This document shows positions 33,342 through 41,515 of a stretch of DNA of 64,000 nucleotides, in pieces. The first letter of the stretch is position 1. Each line of letters begins with the position of its first letter. The notes beneath the pieces were generated by a model, which saw only the letters and a program-made list of their open reading frames with translations, searched no databases and was not told the DNA's origin. This DNA is from Anaerozeibacter sp031551775. GTDB taxonomy: Bacteria; Bacillota; Clostridia; Christensenellales; Aristaeellaceae. A program made the translations under genes and the position numbers. Where the stretch lies: the NCBI GenBank assembly GCA_031551775.1, contig JAVBND010000029.1, positions 5,763 through 69,762 of the forward strand, in the 5' to 3' direction.

Positions 33342-34817
33342 ATGAATTGGCGCGCGTTTAAGCGCCGCGTCCATCTCTTTGATGAGACCGGTCTTGACGG
33401 GAGCACCATCCAGATCCTTCGCCTGATGATTTCTGCCGTCGCGTTTGGCATCGTGTGGACCAACGTGACCACCGGCGTCGCGCTGACCGGCTACCTCAAG
33501 GAGCTCGGCGCGACAGATACGCTGTACGGGCTGGTGTTTGCGCTGCCCGCGCTCGCCAACGCCTTTCAGTTCCTGTGCTCCTACATGCTCGAAAGGACGC
33601 TCAAGCCCCGCAAGATGATCCTGATCTCGGGGCTCATTCAGCGCCTGATTTGGGTTCCCATTGCCTTCATCCCCTTCTTCATCCCCTCCTCAAACGCTGC
33701 GCTGCGCCTGACCGCCGCCGTCGTCATGGCGCTGGTCTCATCCAGCATGGCCCCCTTCGTCAACGTGTCTTTTTACACCATCGCGACCACCGTGCCCATG
33801 CGCATCCGCGGGCGCTACTTTGCCACCCGCAGCCGCGTGTCCACGCTGGTCGGGCTGGTCATAGGCCTTTTGATCGGCGTGCTGCTCGATGCTTTGCCCG
33901 GATTTACCGGCTATGCCGTGGTGTTCTCGCTCGCGGGCGTGTTCGGCGCGCTTGACATTCTTTGCTACCTGCGCATGAAGGAATTGCCCATGACCGCGGG
34001 TGAAAAACGCGAGGGGCTCCTGCCCATGCTGTTGCAGGTGCTCAAGGACAAAGCGTACATGCGCACCGTGCTCGTGCTCTCCGCGTGGCTGTTCACCGTG
34101 CAGATGACCAGCCCCTACAACAATGTTTACGCGCGATCGGTGCTCTCAATCTCAAACTTCGGCATCATCCTGACCGGGCAGGTCGCGAGCAACCTGTTCC
34201 TGGTTTTGTTTATCTCGCGCTGGGGCCGCGCCATTGACAGTTACGGAAACCGTCCGGTGCTTCTCGTAAGCGCGTTCCTGGCGGCGCTTTATCCGCTTAT
34301 GTGGACGCGCATGGCCGCGAACTCGTTTTTCACCCTGCCGCTCATCTTCTTCTCCAACGCGTTCAGCGGCGGCGTTTATTGCGCGGTCGATCTGACGCTT
34401 CAAAACCTGTTTATGGGAGGGGCCAGGGAGAAGAACCGCTCGATGTACTTCGCGGTGTACTTCCTGTTCTCACAGCTTTTTGGTATGGCGCTGGGTTCGA
34501 CCGTCGGCGGGTTCCTGCTCGACAACGTGTTCTCGGGCGTTGATCGGGCCGCCATCCTGCTCGCGGGCGCGCCGTTCACCCGCTACAACGCGCTGTTCGT
34601 GCTGGGCGGGATTGCGCGCATGGGCGTCGTGCTGCTCTTGCTTGTCAGGCTGCGCGAGGAAAACTCCAAGCGCGTCGAGGACCTGCTCGCGGGGGGGCGC
34701 GTGGCCCTTCAGTACCGCGTACACGCCCTGCGCGCGTTCTTCATCAGGAAGAAACTGCGCCGCGAATATGAACGCGAAATGTTTGAAGCCGGAAAGGACG
34801 GGGACGTCAATATATGA
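33342..34817 (+). CDS. MFS transporter
   Basis: A 491-residue polytopic membrane protein with about twelve hydrophobic helices. The loop after helix 4-5 reads MRIRGRYFATRSRVST, close to the RxGR-type loop of MFS proteins, and the C-terminal tail is long and basic. I see no motif that fixes the substrate. The stop overlaps the pepF start (ATGA), so the two are translated together, which fits peptide or amino-acid traffic but does not prove it. Confidence 0.82.
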   Translation: MNWRAFKRRVHLFDETGLDGSTIQILRLMISAVAFGIVWTNVTTGVALTGYLKELGATDTLYGLVFALPALANAFQFLCSYMLERTLKPRKMILISGLIQRLIWVPIAFIPFFIPSSNAALRLTAAVVMALVSSSMAPFVNVSFYTIATTVPMRIRGRYFATRSRVSTLVGLVIGLLIGVLLDALPGFTGYAVVFSLAGVFGALDILCYLRMKELPMTAGEKREGLLPMLLQVLKDKAYMRTVLVLSAWLFTVQMTSPYNNVYARSVLSISNFGIILTGQVASNLFLVLFISRWGRAIDSYGNRPVLLVSAFLAALYPLMWTRMAANSFFTLPLIFFSNAFSGGVYCAVDLTLQNLFMGGAREKNRSMYFAVYFLFSQLFGMALGSTVGGFLLDNVFSGVDRAAILLAGAPFTRYNALFVLGGIARMGVVLLLLVRLREENSKRVEDLLAGGRVALQYRVHALRAFFIRKKLRREYEREMFEAGKDGDVNI

Positions 34818-36598
34818 GTGAACCGCTCAGAAGTGAAGTGCGCCCGGAAAATACATGGGCGCTTGAGGACATCTTTCCGTCTGACGATCGGTGGGAGGAT
34901 GCCTTTTCAAATGCGAAATCCGCCATCCGGGCGCTTGCCCGGTTCAAGGGGCTCCTTCAAAACCGCGCACGCCTGCTCGAAGCGCTTGATGCTTATTTCA
35001 GCGCGGCCAGGTCAATTGACGCGCTGAACACCTACGCCGCCATGCGCCGGGACGAGGATACCGCGCGGCCCAAGTACCAGGCGCTGTCGGACCGCGCGCG
35101 CGCGCTGGCGACCGAGTTTGACGCCGAGAGCAGCTTCATCGCGCCGGAACTGGCTTTGATTGATGCGGCGGCGCTTGAGGAAACCGCGCGGGACCCCGCT
35201 TTTTCCGATTACGATGTGTTCCTGCGCGAGACCCTGCGCGCCCGGGCGCACACCTTAAGCGCCGGGGAAGAGCGCGTGCTCGCGCTCGCGGGCGACATGA
35301 GCATGGCCGCGCGGGAGGTCTATGAACTCCTGACCAGCGCCGACATGCGCTTTGACGAAATCATCGGCGAGGACGGCGGCAAGATCCAAATCACCCAGGG
35401 CAGCTATGTGAAGACGCTCATGAGCCGCGACCGTCGCGTGCGCCAGGACGCCTACCGGTCCTACTACAAAACGTACATGGCCTGCGAAAACGCCATCCCC
35501 GCCGCCTACGCGGGCTCGGTCAAGGCCGATCAGTTCTACGCCTGCGCGCGGGGGTTTGCCTCCTGCCGCGATCAGGCGCTGTTTCAAGACAACATCCCGC
35601 CATCGGTCTACGACAACCTGATCGGAGAAACCCGGCGGCACCTGCCATCGCTGAACCGCCTGCTCACGGTGAACGCGCGCCTGATCGGGCTTGACAAACT
35701 TGCGATGTGCGACATGTACGTGCCCGCGGTTTCTGATTTTTCGCTGTCGCTTCCGTTTGATGAAGCCTATGACTTGGTGGCAGAGTGCCTTTCGCCGCTT
35801 GGAAGCGATTACCAGGAAGTGCTCCGGCGCGCAAAGCGCGAGCGCTGGATTGATCCCTACGAGAACAAGAACAAGCATCCCGGCGCGTACGCGTGGGGGA
35901 CATACGATGCGCATCCCTACGTTTTGCTCAATTACCACGAGAACCTGGACGGCCTGTTGACCGTCGCGCACGAGATGGGCCACGCCATGCACACGTATTA
36001 TTCGGCAAAGGCCCAGCCCTACCCCAAGGCCGATTATTCGATGTTTGCCGCCGAGGTGGCGTCAACCGTCAATGAGGTGCTGGTGCTGAGCGAACTCATG
36101 AAGCGCCATGAGGCGCGCAATGCGCAGGCATACCTCCTGTACCACCTGCTCGATGCCTACCGCTCGACGCTGTTTCGCCAGGTCATGTTTGCCGAATTTG
36201 AGCGCGAAACGCATTTGATGGCCGAGCGCGGCGCGGCGCTGACCGGCGAAAGCCTGAACAAGCTGTACGATGACCTGAACCGGGCCTACTACCCGTCGGT
36301 TGACCAGGGACCGGAGGCCGCCTATGAGTGGATGCGCATCCCCCACTTCTACCGCGCGTTCTACGTGTTCGTGTACGCGACCGGGTTCTCAGCCGCGACC
36401 GCCATCGCGTCCGCCCTCCTTGAAAAGGGCGAAAGCGCGCAAAAGGGCTACCGCGCGTTCCTCGCGGCGGGCGGGAGCCTGTTCCCCATCGAAGCGCTCC
36501 GCCTCGCGGGCATCGACATGGCCTCGCCCGAGCCGGTCGCGCGCGCGCTTGACCTGTTTGAGAAAATGCTTGCGCGGTACGAAAAGGTTGCCGGGTGA
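34814..36598 (+). CDS. pepF: Oligoendopeptidase F (M3 metallopeptidase)
   Basis: Cytoplasmic zinc peptidase that trims oligopeptides. The 594-residue protein has the HEXXH zinc site in VAHEMGHAMHTYYS (about 385-398) and the downstream Glu in AAEVASTVNEVLVL, plus the PepF N-terminal helical domain (TWALEDIFPSDDRWE). Standard length. Confidence 0.95.
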   Translation: MSEPLRSEVRPENTWALEDIFPSDDRWEDAFSNAKSAIRALARFKGLLQNRARLLEALDAYFSAARSIDALNTYAAMRRDEDTARPKYQALSDRARALATEFDAESSFIAPELALIDAAALEETARDPAFSDYDVFLRETLRARAHTLSAGEERVLALAGDMSMAAREVYELLTSADMRFDEIIGEDGGKIQITQGSYVKTLMSRDRRVRQDAYRSYYKTYMACENAIPAAYAGSVKADQFYACARGFASCRDQALFQDNIPPSVYDNLIGETRRHLPSLNRLLTVNARLIGLDKLAMCDMYVPAVSDFSLSLPFDEAYDLVAECLSPLGSDYQEVLRRAKRERWIDPYENKNKHPGAYAWGTYDAHPYVLLNYHENLDGLLTVAHEMGHAMHTYYSAKAQPYPKADYSMFAAEVASTVNEVLVLSELMKRHEARNAQAYLLYHLLDAYRSTLFRQVMFAEFERETHLMAERGAALTGESLNKLYDDLNRAYYPSVDQGPEAAYEWMRIPHFYRAFYVFVYATGFSAATAIASALLEKGESAQKGYRAFLAAGGSLFPIEALRLAGIDMASPEPVARALDLFEKMLARYEKVAG

Positions 36599-36643
36599 CT
36601 GCGCCAAGGTCCCGGGTATTGCCACGAAAGAAGCTGAAGATCC

Positions 36644-37552
36644 ATGAACCAGGCCCTTGCCATGGTAGAGTCCATCGGCGTGCTTTTCATCATAGCGTTT
36701 GTCGGCCTGATTGCCAGGCGCGCAGGGCTGCTCGGTGAATCCGTCATCAAGGGCGTAACCGCGCTCCTGCTCTTTGTCAGCCAACCCGCGCTGATGCTCT
36801 CGGTGACGCAGCAAAGCCACAACCCCGGAATGCTGAGCGCTTTCCTGCTCGCGGCGGGGGTGACCTATGTGTTTTTGGGCGCGCTGCAGGGAATCGCATA
36901 CGCGCTTTTTAAGCGCAAGGGCGAAAAATTGCGCGCGGTCATGGCGATCGTCGCGGTGATGCCCAACGTGGGCTTTTTCGGCATACCGATCATCGAGAGC
37001 CTCTATGGCGCCGAGGGGCTGTTGTACCTGGCGGCGTTCATCATCGGTTTTAACCTGTCCCTTTGGACCGTCAGCGTGACGCTGTTCACCGGCTTTCAGG
37101 CAAAATCGCTCCTGAACCTCATAAGCCCGACCTTTATCGCGGTCGTGATCGGCACGGCGCTGTTCGCCCTGAACATCGCGCTGCCCGCGCTCCTTCGCCG
37201 AAGCATTGATTCGATCGCCTCCATCAACACGCCGCTTTCCATGATGCTGATGGGCGCGCGCCTTGAGGCGCTCAGGCCCCGCGACCTGATCGACAAAAAC
37301 CTGTGGATCACCTCGCTTTGCAAGCTGGTCGCGATGCCGCTGGCGATGATGGGCGTTTTGAAGCTCCTTGGGCTTCACGGCATGATGGCGAGCGTCATGG
37401 TGCTGGCCGCGTCCATGCCATCGGGCGCCAACACGCAGATGTTCGCCGAGCGCTATGACCGAGACGCCGCCTTCGCCGCCAAGGGCATCTCGGTCACCAC
37501 GCTGCTGTGCGCCGTGACGCTGCCGCTGATCAATCTCTTTTGGGGCGTTTAG
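36644..37552 (+). CDS. AEC family transporter
   Basis: 302 residues and about ten membrane helices. IAFVGLIARRAGLLG, LLLFVSQPALMLSV and the C-terminal MVLAASMPSGANTQMFAERYD match the auxin-efflux-carrier/malonate-malate permease family. The substrate is not visible from sequence; organic acids or amino acids are common for the family. The ribosome site before ATG 36644 is weak (GAAAGAAG). Confidence 0.86.
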   Translation: MNQALAMVESIGVLFIIAFVGLIARRAGLLGESVIKGVTALLLFVSQPALMLSVTQQSHNPGMLSAFLLAAGVTYVFLGALQGIAYALFKRKGEKLRAVMAIVAVMPNVGFFGIPIIESLYGAEGLLYLAAFIIGFNLSLWTVSVTLFTGFQAKSLLNLISPTFIAVVIGTALFALNIALPALLRRSIDSIASINTPLSMMLMGARLEALRPRDLIDKNLWITSLCKLVAMPLAMMGVLKLLGLHGMMASVMVLAASMPSGANTQMFAERYDRDAAFAAKGISVTTLLCAVTLPLINLFWGV

Positions 37553-37618
37553 ATTCCGTTTCTCCGCTTGCCACCTTTGAGCGGCCATGGCATACCATGC
37601 CGTTTCCGATACGCCCAT

Positions 37619-37660
37619 GCAAACGGGGACGAACGCGATCTCGCGCTCGTCCCCGTTTGC
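37619..37660. terminator. Shared hairpin between convergent genes
   Basis: A 14-bp perfect stem (37619-37632 with 37647-37660) whose loop contains a smaller GCGA/TCGC stem. It lies between the convergent AEC and cupin genes and could terminate both, although neither side has a full T-run. Confidence 0.55.
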
Positions 37661-37691
37661 TTTGCCTCATGCCAAGGCGCGGGGATTGGGG

Positions 37692-38375
37692 TCACACCCA
37701 CTTCTCGTACTCATTGCACAAGGGGTTGAGCGGCGCTTCATCTTCCTCAATGTCGGCAAAGCGCGCGATTTCTTCCAGGAAGTAGTTGTCGGTCATGTCG
37801 TCGTTGATTTTTGATACTTCGCCGACCACCAGGTCGCCGCTCCCGGCGAGGGGGCCGAAGATGTGCGCGACGTAGGGCGGCAGGGTGACGGACGCGCCCT
37901 TTGAGACCGAAATCGTCTCGCCGGATTCAAACGTGCGCGCGACGCCGTCCATGAAGACCGTGACCTTTTCGTGGGTCTCTTTTCCCGTTGCGGGATCGAC
38001 CGAAAAGAGCTTGAGGAAGAGCGTGCCGCCCGCGCGGTTGATGATGTCCTCGGTTTTGTAGACGTGGTAGTGCTTGGGCAGGCGCTGGCCATCCTTCATC
38101 AGGATGTACTTCTCGCAATAGGGCACGCCGACGTTCGGGTCGTCCATGAGGCCGTTCCTGAGCGTAAAGAGCACCGCGCCCAGCGTCTCAAATTCGCCCC
38201 GGCCGTAGTCGCTGATGTCCCAACCCAGCATGGTCTTCTTGATGCCGCCGATTTCCTCCGCGCGCGCCTTCCAGTCCTCCACAGACCAATAAGCCAGTTC
38301 CGGCAGACGGATGTTGCTTTTTTCCAACAGGTCGTTCGACCACCTGATCCACGCGTTGACTTCAGAGCGTTTCAT
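37692..38375 (-). CDS. D-lyxose ketol-isomerase family cupin
   Basis: A 227-residue cupin with PKHYHVYKTEDIINRAGG (about 84-101) and LPPYVAHIFGPLAG, supplying the His/Glu/His metal ligands typical of D-lyxose/D-mannose isomerases. It would interconvert D-lyxose and D-xylulose or D-mannose and D-fructose. The ATG at 38375 follows GGAGGG; the open frame upstream was rejected. Single-gene unit with its own promoter. Confidence 0.85.
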   Translation of the reverse strand: MKRSEVNAWIRWSNDLLEKSNIRLPELAYWSVEDWKARAEEIGGIKKTMLGWDISDYGRGEFETLGAVLFTLRNGLMDDPNVGVPYCEKYILMKDGQRLPKHYHVYKTEDIINRAGGTLFLKLFSVDPATGKETHEKVTVFMDGVARTFESGETISVSKGASVTLPPYVAHIFGPLAGSGDLVVGEVSKINDDMTDNYFLEEIARFADIEEDEAPLNPLCNEYEKWV

Positions 38376-38414
38376 GCGCCGTTCCCTCCGTTTGCTTGGT
38401 AATCGCTGCCTTAT

Positions 38415-38443
38415 AGTATAGCGCAACTTTCGCCGCTTGGCAA
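38415..38443 (-). promoter_or_regulatory. SigA-type promoter of the cupin isomerase
   Basis: Minus-strand TTGCCA (38438-38443), 17 bp, TATACT (38415-38420), giving a leader of about 33 nt before the ATG at 38375. Confidence 0.7.
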
Positions 38444-38460
38444 CCGGAAGCGCGTCTCAA

Positions 38461-38487
38461 CCAATCAGGGGTCAGTCCCCGGATTGG
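38461..38487. repeat. 27-bp palindromic repeat, copy 1
   Basis: CCAATC-AGGGG-TCAGT-CCCC-GGATTGG: near-perfect palindrome (one mismatch between arms) with the central pentamer TCAGT. It begins 17 nt beyond the stop of the flavoprotein gene. It is in inverted orientation to copy 2 (41358-41384), with which it shares 26 of 27 bases. Confidence 0.85.
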
Positions 38488-38503
38488 TGATTAGAAACAG
38501 ACT

Positions 38504-40276
38504 CTAGCCTATGTGACGCGCTGCGGAGTCGGCAGCGATGCGGCCCATCGTCGAGCACAGCGCCAGGCAGGCGCCGCCCAGGTTCCCTTCGTCGAAGAAG
38601 TCGCGGGAAGAGATGTAGCCGGCGGCGTAAAGCCCGCCGATGGCGCTGCCGTCTTCGCGCAGCACCTGGGCATCCGTGGAGGTTGCGATGCCGTGCACCA
38701 GGTCGTTGTTGACAAAGACGTACTTCACGGCGTAGTACGGGGCTTTGTCGATGGCGCTTAGCAGCCCGCTCGCCTTGCCGTACCGCTCATCCACGCCGTT
38801 TGCGCAGGATTGGTTGTACAGGGCGATTTCGGACGATAGAACAAGGGGATCGACCTGAATGGCCTTGGCCAGTTCCTCCACGGTATCGGCTTTAAAATAT
38901 ACATCGTCGGTCTCAACCAATGCGTCGTAAGCCTGGGTCCGGCCGAGCTCCTCCAGAAGTTCGGCGTCGTAGATGCCGTAGTAGCCGTTGAGGTCGTCAA
39001 GGTTTTCATAGAAATTGACCACGCGCCCGGTTTCGGAGCAATTGCGCGTGCCTGAGAAACTGACGAACATGGACGCCGGCGTGCTGTCTCCGTAGCAGCT
39101 GTCGCCGTTTTCGGTCTGAAGGGCTTTGATCGGATATTGATTGGCGTTTGCGCCCGCTACGAAAGGATCGTCGTACAACACGGCGCCGGCATCCAGCGCC
39201 ATCAGGATGCCCGTTCCCGTATCTCCGATGGAGCAGGCGCTCAACTGCCCCTGCGTCTGAGGCAGGTAGCGGGCCTTGAGCGCTTCGTTGTGGGAATAGC
39301 TGCCGGTCGCGAGAATCACAGCCTTGGCGTTGAGGGTCAGCGTCCCGTTCTTCTGCCGGCAACGAACGCCCGTCACCGAACCCTGGTCGTCTTGAATCAG
39401 GCCGGTGGCCTCTGTGCCCAATAGCAGCGTGCCGCCCTTGCCCGTATAGTAGTTTTCAATCCCGGCGGTCAGGAAATTGCCCTTGAAGAGCTTGATGTGC
39501 TCATACCCTTCGGGCGCGACTGTGTCGATGTAGGTGCCCGCCTCGTCGCTCACGCGCATTTCAATGCCCATGTCCTCCCGGAACCAGCGGATGGTTTCCG
39601 TGGATTGACGGAGCATGTTTGTCAGCTTGTCCATGTTTGGGTACTGGTCGGACGCGCCGGCACGGCCGATCTTCGAAGCGTTCAGCCAGGTATCGAGCAC
39701 GGCGTCGTACTTGTCCGCCTGGGTGGCGACGCGGAAAGACCCGCCGGAAAACTTCGCGCAGCCGCCTGTAATGTCGAGCTGTTCCACAAGCACGACATCG
39801 ACGCCCATGTCGAGCAGCCGGCTGGCGGCAGACAAACCAGCGATGCCGGCCCCGACCACCGCCACGTCGCAGTCCATCTCCGTATCCACTTCCTCAACCG
39901 GCCCGGCGGCGCGAAGCGCCTCAACGTCCGCGCCCGCCTTGCCCAGCGCGTCCTCGATGGCGCCGAGCAAGCCCCGGCTGGTGTTCGTCGCGCCGCTGAC
40001 GCCGTCCACGGCCAGGCTCTGGGCTTCCAAGACGCCTCTTGGGATCACGCTGTACGGCTTTTCGCACATGTAAAATGTCTCGCGCGATTCCACGATGTCG
40101 ATGGCTGTGATCGCGTCCTTTGTGACCCTCACGTCCACGACGATCGCGCCGTTGTTGCCGTAACCCGTCCCCGAGTAGGTTCCGGGCGTATAGGCCCCCT
40201 CCTGCGCGACAGCCGCTCCCGCGAACGATTGAACACAAAGCAACAGAACCAGCATCCAAGTCAAGGTTCTTTTCAT
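38504..40276 (-). CDS. Secreted FMN-binding/FAD fumarate reductase-type flavoprotein
   Basis: 590 residues. A signal peptide (to about 24, AAVAQ) is followed by an FMN-binding domain with the covalent flavinylation motif DGVSGATNTS (about 91-100, FMN expected on Thr97), then an FAD/flavocytochrome c-type reductase domain starting DVAVVGAGIAGLSAA (about 137) and ending NLGGACLALCSTMGRIAAD. Such extracytosolic flavinylated reductases reduce fumarate-like or other small acceptors using electrons delivered across the membrane. The substrate cannot be read from sequence; no heme motif is present. Downstream of a LysR gene on the same strand, 116-nt gap. Confidence 0.9.
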   Translation of the reverse strand: MKRTLTWMLVLLLCVQSFAGAAVAQEGAYTPGTYSGTGYGNNGAIVVDVRVTKDAITAIDIVESRETFYMCEKPYSVIPRGVLEAQSLAVDGVSGATNTSRGLLGAIEDALGKAGADVEALRAAGPVEEVDTEMDCDVAVVGAGIAGLSAASRLLDMGVDVVLVEQLDITGGCAKFSGGSFRVATQADKYDAVLDTWLNASKIGRAGASDQYPNMDKLTNMLRQSTETIRWFREDMGIEMRVSDEAGTYIDTVAPEGYEHIKLFKGNFLTAGIENYYTGKGGTLLLGTEATGLIQDDQGSVTGVRCRQKNGTLTLNAKAVILATGSYSHNEALKARYLPQTQGQLSACSIGDTGTGILMALDAGAVLYDDPFVAGANANQYPIKALQTENGDSCYGDSTPASMFVSFSGTRNCSETGRVVNFYENLDDLNGYYGIYDAELLEELGRTQAYDALVETDDVYFKADTVEELAKAIQVDPLVLSSEIALYNQSCANGVDERYGKASGLLSAIDKAPYYAVKYVFVNNDLVHGIATSTDAQVLREDGSAIGGLYAAGYISSRDFFDEGNLGGACLALCSTMGRIAADSAARHIG

Positions 40277-40324
40277 GGCTCTCTCCCCCTTCATAAATCA
40301 GGCGAAACGCGTTCACCGATAAAA

Positions 40325-40332
40325 TGATATCA
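40325..40332. promoter_or_regulatory. TGATATCA palindrome upstream of the flavoprotein gene
   Basis: An 8-bp palindrome in the A/T-rich 116-bp gap between lysR and the flavoprotein gene, about 50 nt upstream of the latter. Placement suits a LysR-type operator, but the full T-N11-A context is not clear. Confidence 0.25.
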
Positions 40333-40392
40333 ATAAATGTTTCAAAAGGCCAATGCCTTAATCGCATTTCGGGGCGCTTTCATGAAATAATA

Positions 40393-41286
40393 TTATGGGT
40401 CGTAATGCTGGCCGTTCTTGAAGAACGCGTCGATCAAGGCGCACGCGGGGTTCTTGCCCGCGCTCAGCCACGCCGCGACCGGCCCGATGTCCGGCGAGAA
40501 GTCCGATATGGGCAGGGCCGCCACAAATTGGTTGTGCAGGACCTGCGCGCAACTGCTGACCAGCCCGATGGCGTTGTTGAGGTAAACATCCACGAGCATG
40601 TCCGCGATGGTGGTTGCTACGCGCGGTTCAAAAGGCTGAAATTTCCGGTCAAAGATTTCTTGTATATTGCTGCTGCACTCCGGCAGACTGGCGGGGTCGA
40701 ATGAAACCAGCAGTTCGTTGCGCAAATCGCTCAGCGCAACGCAGCTTTGCCCGCTCAAGGGGTGTTTTCGGTTGATGAGCACGTATTCCATCCCGGGGCA
40801 GAAGCGGTGATAGCGGATGTCCGGGTGTCCCTCGACCATGTGGAAAGGCAGCAAGGCCCAATCCAGCGTTCCTTTTTTCAGCATGCCGATAAGCGATGTG
40901 GATTCCTCCCGGTAGACCTCGAATTCAATGTCCGGATATTCTTCCTTAAGGCGCGAGAGCCGTTCGGCGAAAAACAGAATGTGCAGGTGGAAATGATACC
41001 CCAGTTTTAATCCCAGGTGCTTGGGCTGCCCGACGCGCCGTATTTCATGCGCCATTTTTTCGCTGTCGTTGAGCAGTTTTTTTCCCAGCCGGTAGCAATG
41101 CCAGCCTTCCTTGGTCAGCGTGATCGAAGAGCCGTTGCGCTCAAACAAAGCGCAGTCCAGTTCGCTTTCCAGTTCCTGGATCGCCCGGCTGAGCGCCGGC
41201 TGCGTGACAAAGCACTGGGCGGCGGCCTGGGTAAAGCTCAAACAATCCGCAACCGCTATGAAATAGCCGATGTTTTTTAGCGTCAT
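40393..41286 (-). CDS. LysR-type transcriptional regulator
   Basis: 297 residues: N-terminal winged helix with FTQAAAQCFVTQPALSRAIQ (about 18-37) and the ELESELDCALFERNG turn, followed by a LysR substrate-binding domain. It is encoded directly upstream of the flavoprotein gene on the same strand and both lie between inverted palindromic repeats, so it probably controls that reductase in response to its substrate; this is inference. ATG 41286 follows GGGCGGG. Confidence 0.92.
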   Translation of the reverse strand: MTLKNIGYFIAVADCLSFTQAAAQCFVTQPALSRAIQELESELDCALFERNGSSITLTKEGWHCYRLGKKLLNDSEKMAHEIRRVGQPKHLGLKLGYHFHLHILFFAERLSRLKEEYPDIEFEVYREESTSLIGMLKKGTLDWALLPFHMVEGHPDIRYHRFCPGMEYVLINRKHPLSGQSCVALSDLRNELLVSFDPASLPECSSNIQEIFDRKFQPFEPRVATTIADMLVDVYLNNAIGLVSSCAQVLHNQFVAALPISDFSPDIGPVAAWLSAGKNPACALIDAFFKNGQHYDP

Positions 41287-41318
41287 ACGCAGCCCGCCCT
41301 TCAAAATGACTTCATATC

Positions 41319-41347
41319 AGTATAGCGCATATGGAAAGCGGTTTCAA
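41319..41347 (-). promoter_or_regulatory. SigA-type promoter of the LysR gene
   Basis: Minus-strand TTGAAA (41342-41347), 17 bp, TATACT (41319-41324), 33 nt upstream of the start codon and 11 bp inside from palindrome copy 2. Confidence 0.7.
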
Positions 41348-41357
41348 CACGCCGCGA

Positions 41358-41384
41358 CCAATCCGGGGACTGACCCCTGATTGA
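41358..41384. repeat. 27-bp palindromic repeat, copy 2
   Basis: CCAATCCGGGG-ACTGA-CCCCTGATTG(A): the reverse complement of copy 1 except for the last base. With copy 1 it encloses the LysR/flavoprotein pair as an inverted repeat. Confidence 0.85.
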
Positions 41385-41396
41385 ATGGTTACACGA

Positions 41397-41423
41397 CCAA
41401 TCCGGGGTCAGTCCCCGGATTGG
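41397..41423. repeat. 27-bp palindromic repeat, copy 3
   Basis: CCAATCCGGGG-TCAGT-CCCCGGATTGG, a perfect 11-bp-arm palindrome extended by CGA/TCG on both sides. It lies 12 bp from copy 2 in the opposite orientation and just upstream of the tex promoter. Confidence 0.85.
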
Positions 41424-41448
41424 TCGCGGCGATGATGAGATGCGCGGC

Positions 41449-41477
41449 TTGCGTTTTTGCCGCTTTATCGCTATACT
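41449..41477 (+). promoter_or_regulatory. SigA-type promoter of tex
   Basis: TTGCGT (41449-41454), 17 bp, TATACT (41472-41477), about 38 nt upstream of the tex ATG. Confidence 0.65.
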
Positions 41478-41515
41478 GGAACAGGATAATGCGCAGGCAT
41501 GAAAGAGGCGGGTTC

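Noticed and set aside
34814..36598. Secreted peptidase
   Set aside because: The PepF sequence has no signal peptide or membrane helix at its N terminus, so it should be cytoplasmic.
36389..37618. 409-codon minus-strand frame across pepF end and the AEC transporter
   Set aside because: It crosses two well-supported genes and its translation is an Arg/His/Gln-rich shadow.
41358..41423. CRISPR repeats
   Set aside because: Two inverted palindromes with a 12-bp spacer and a third 2.9 kb away; no regular array and no cas genes.
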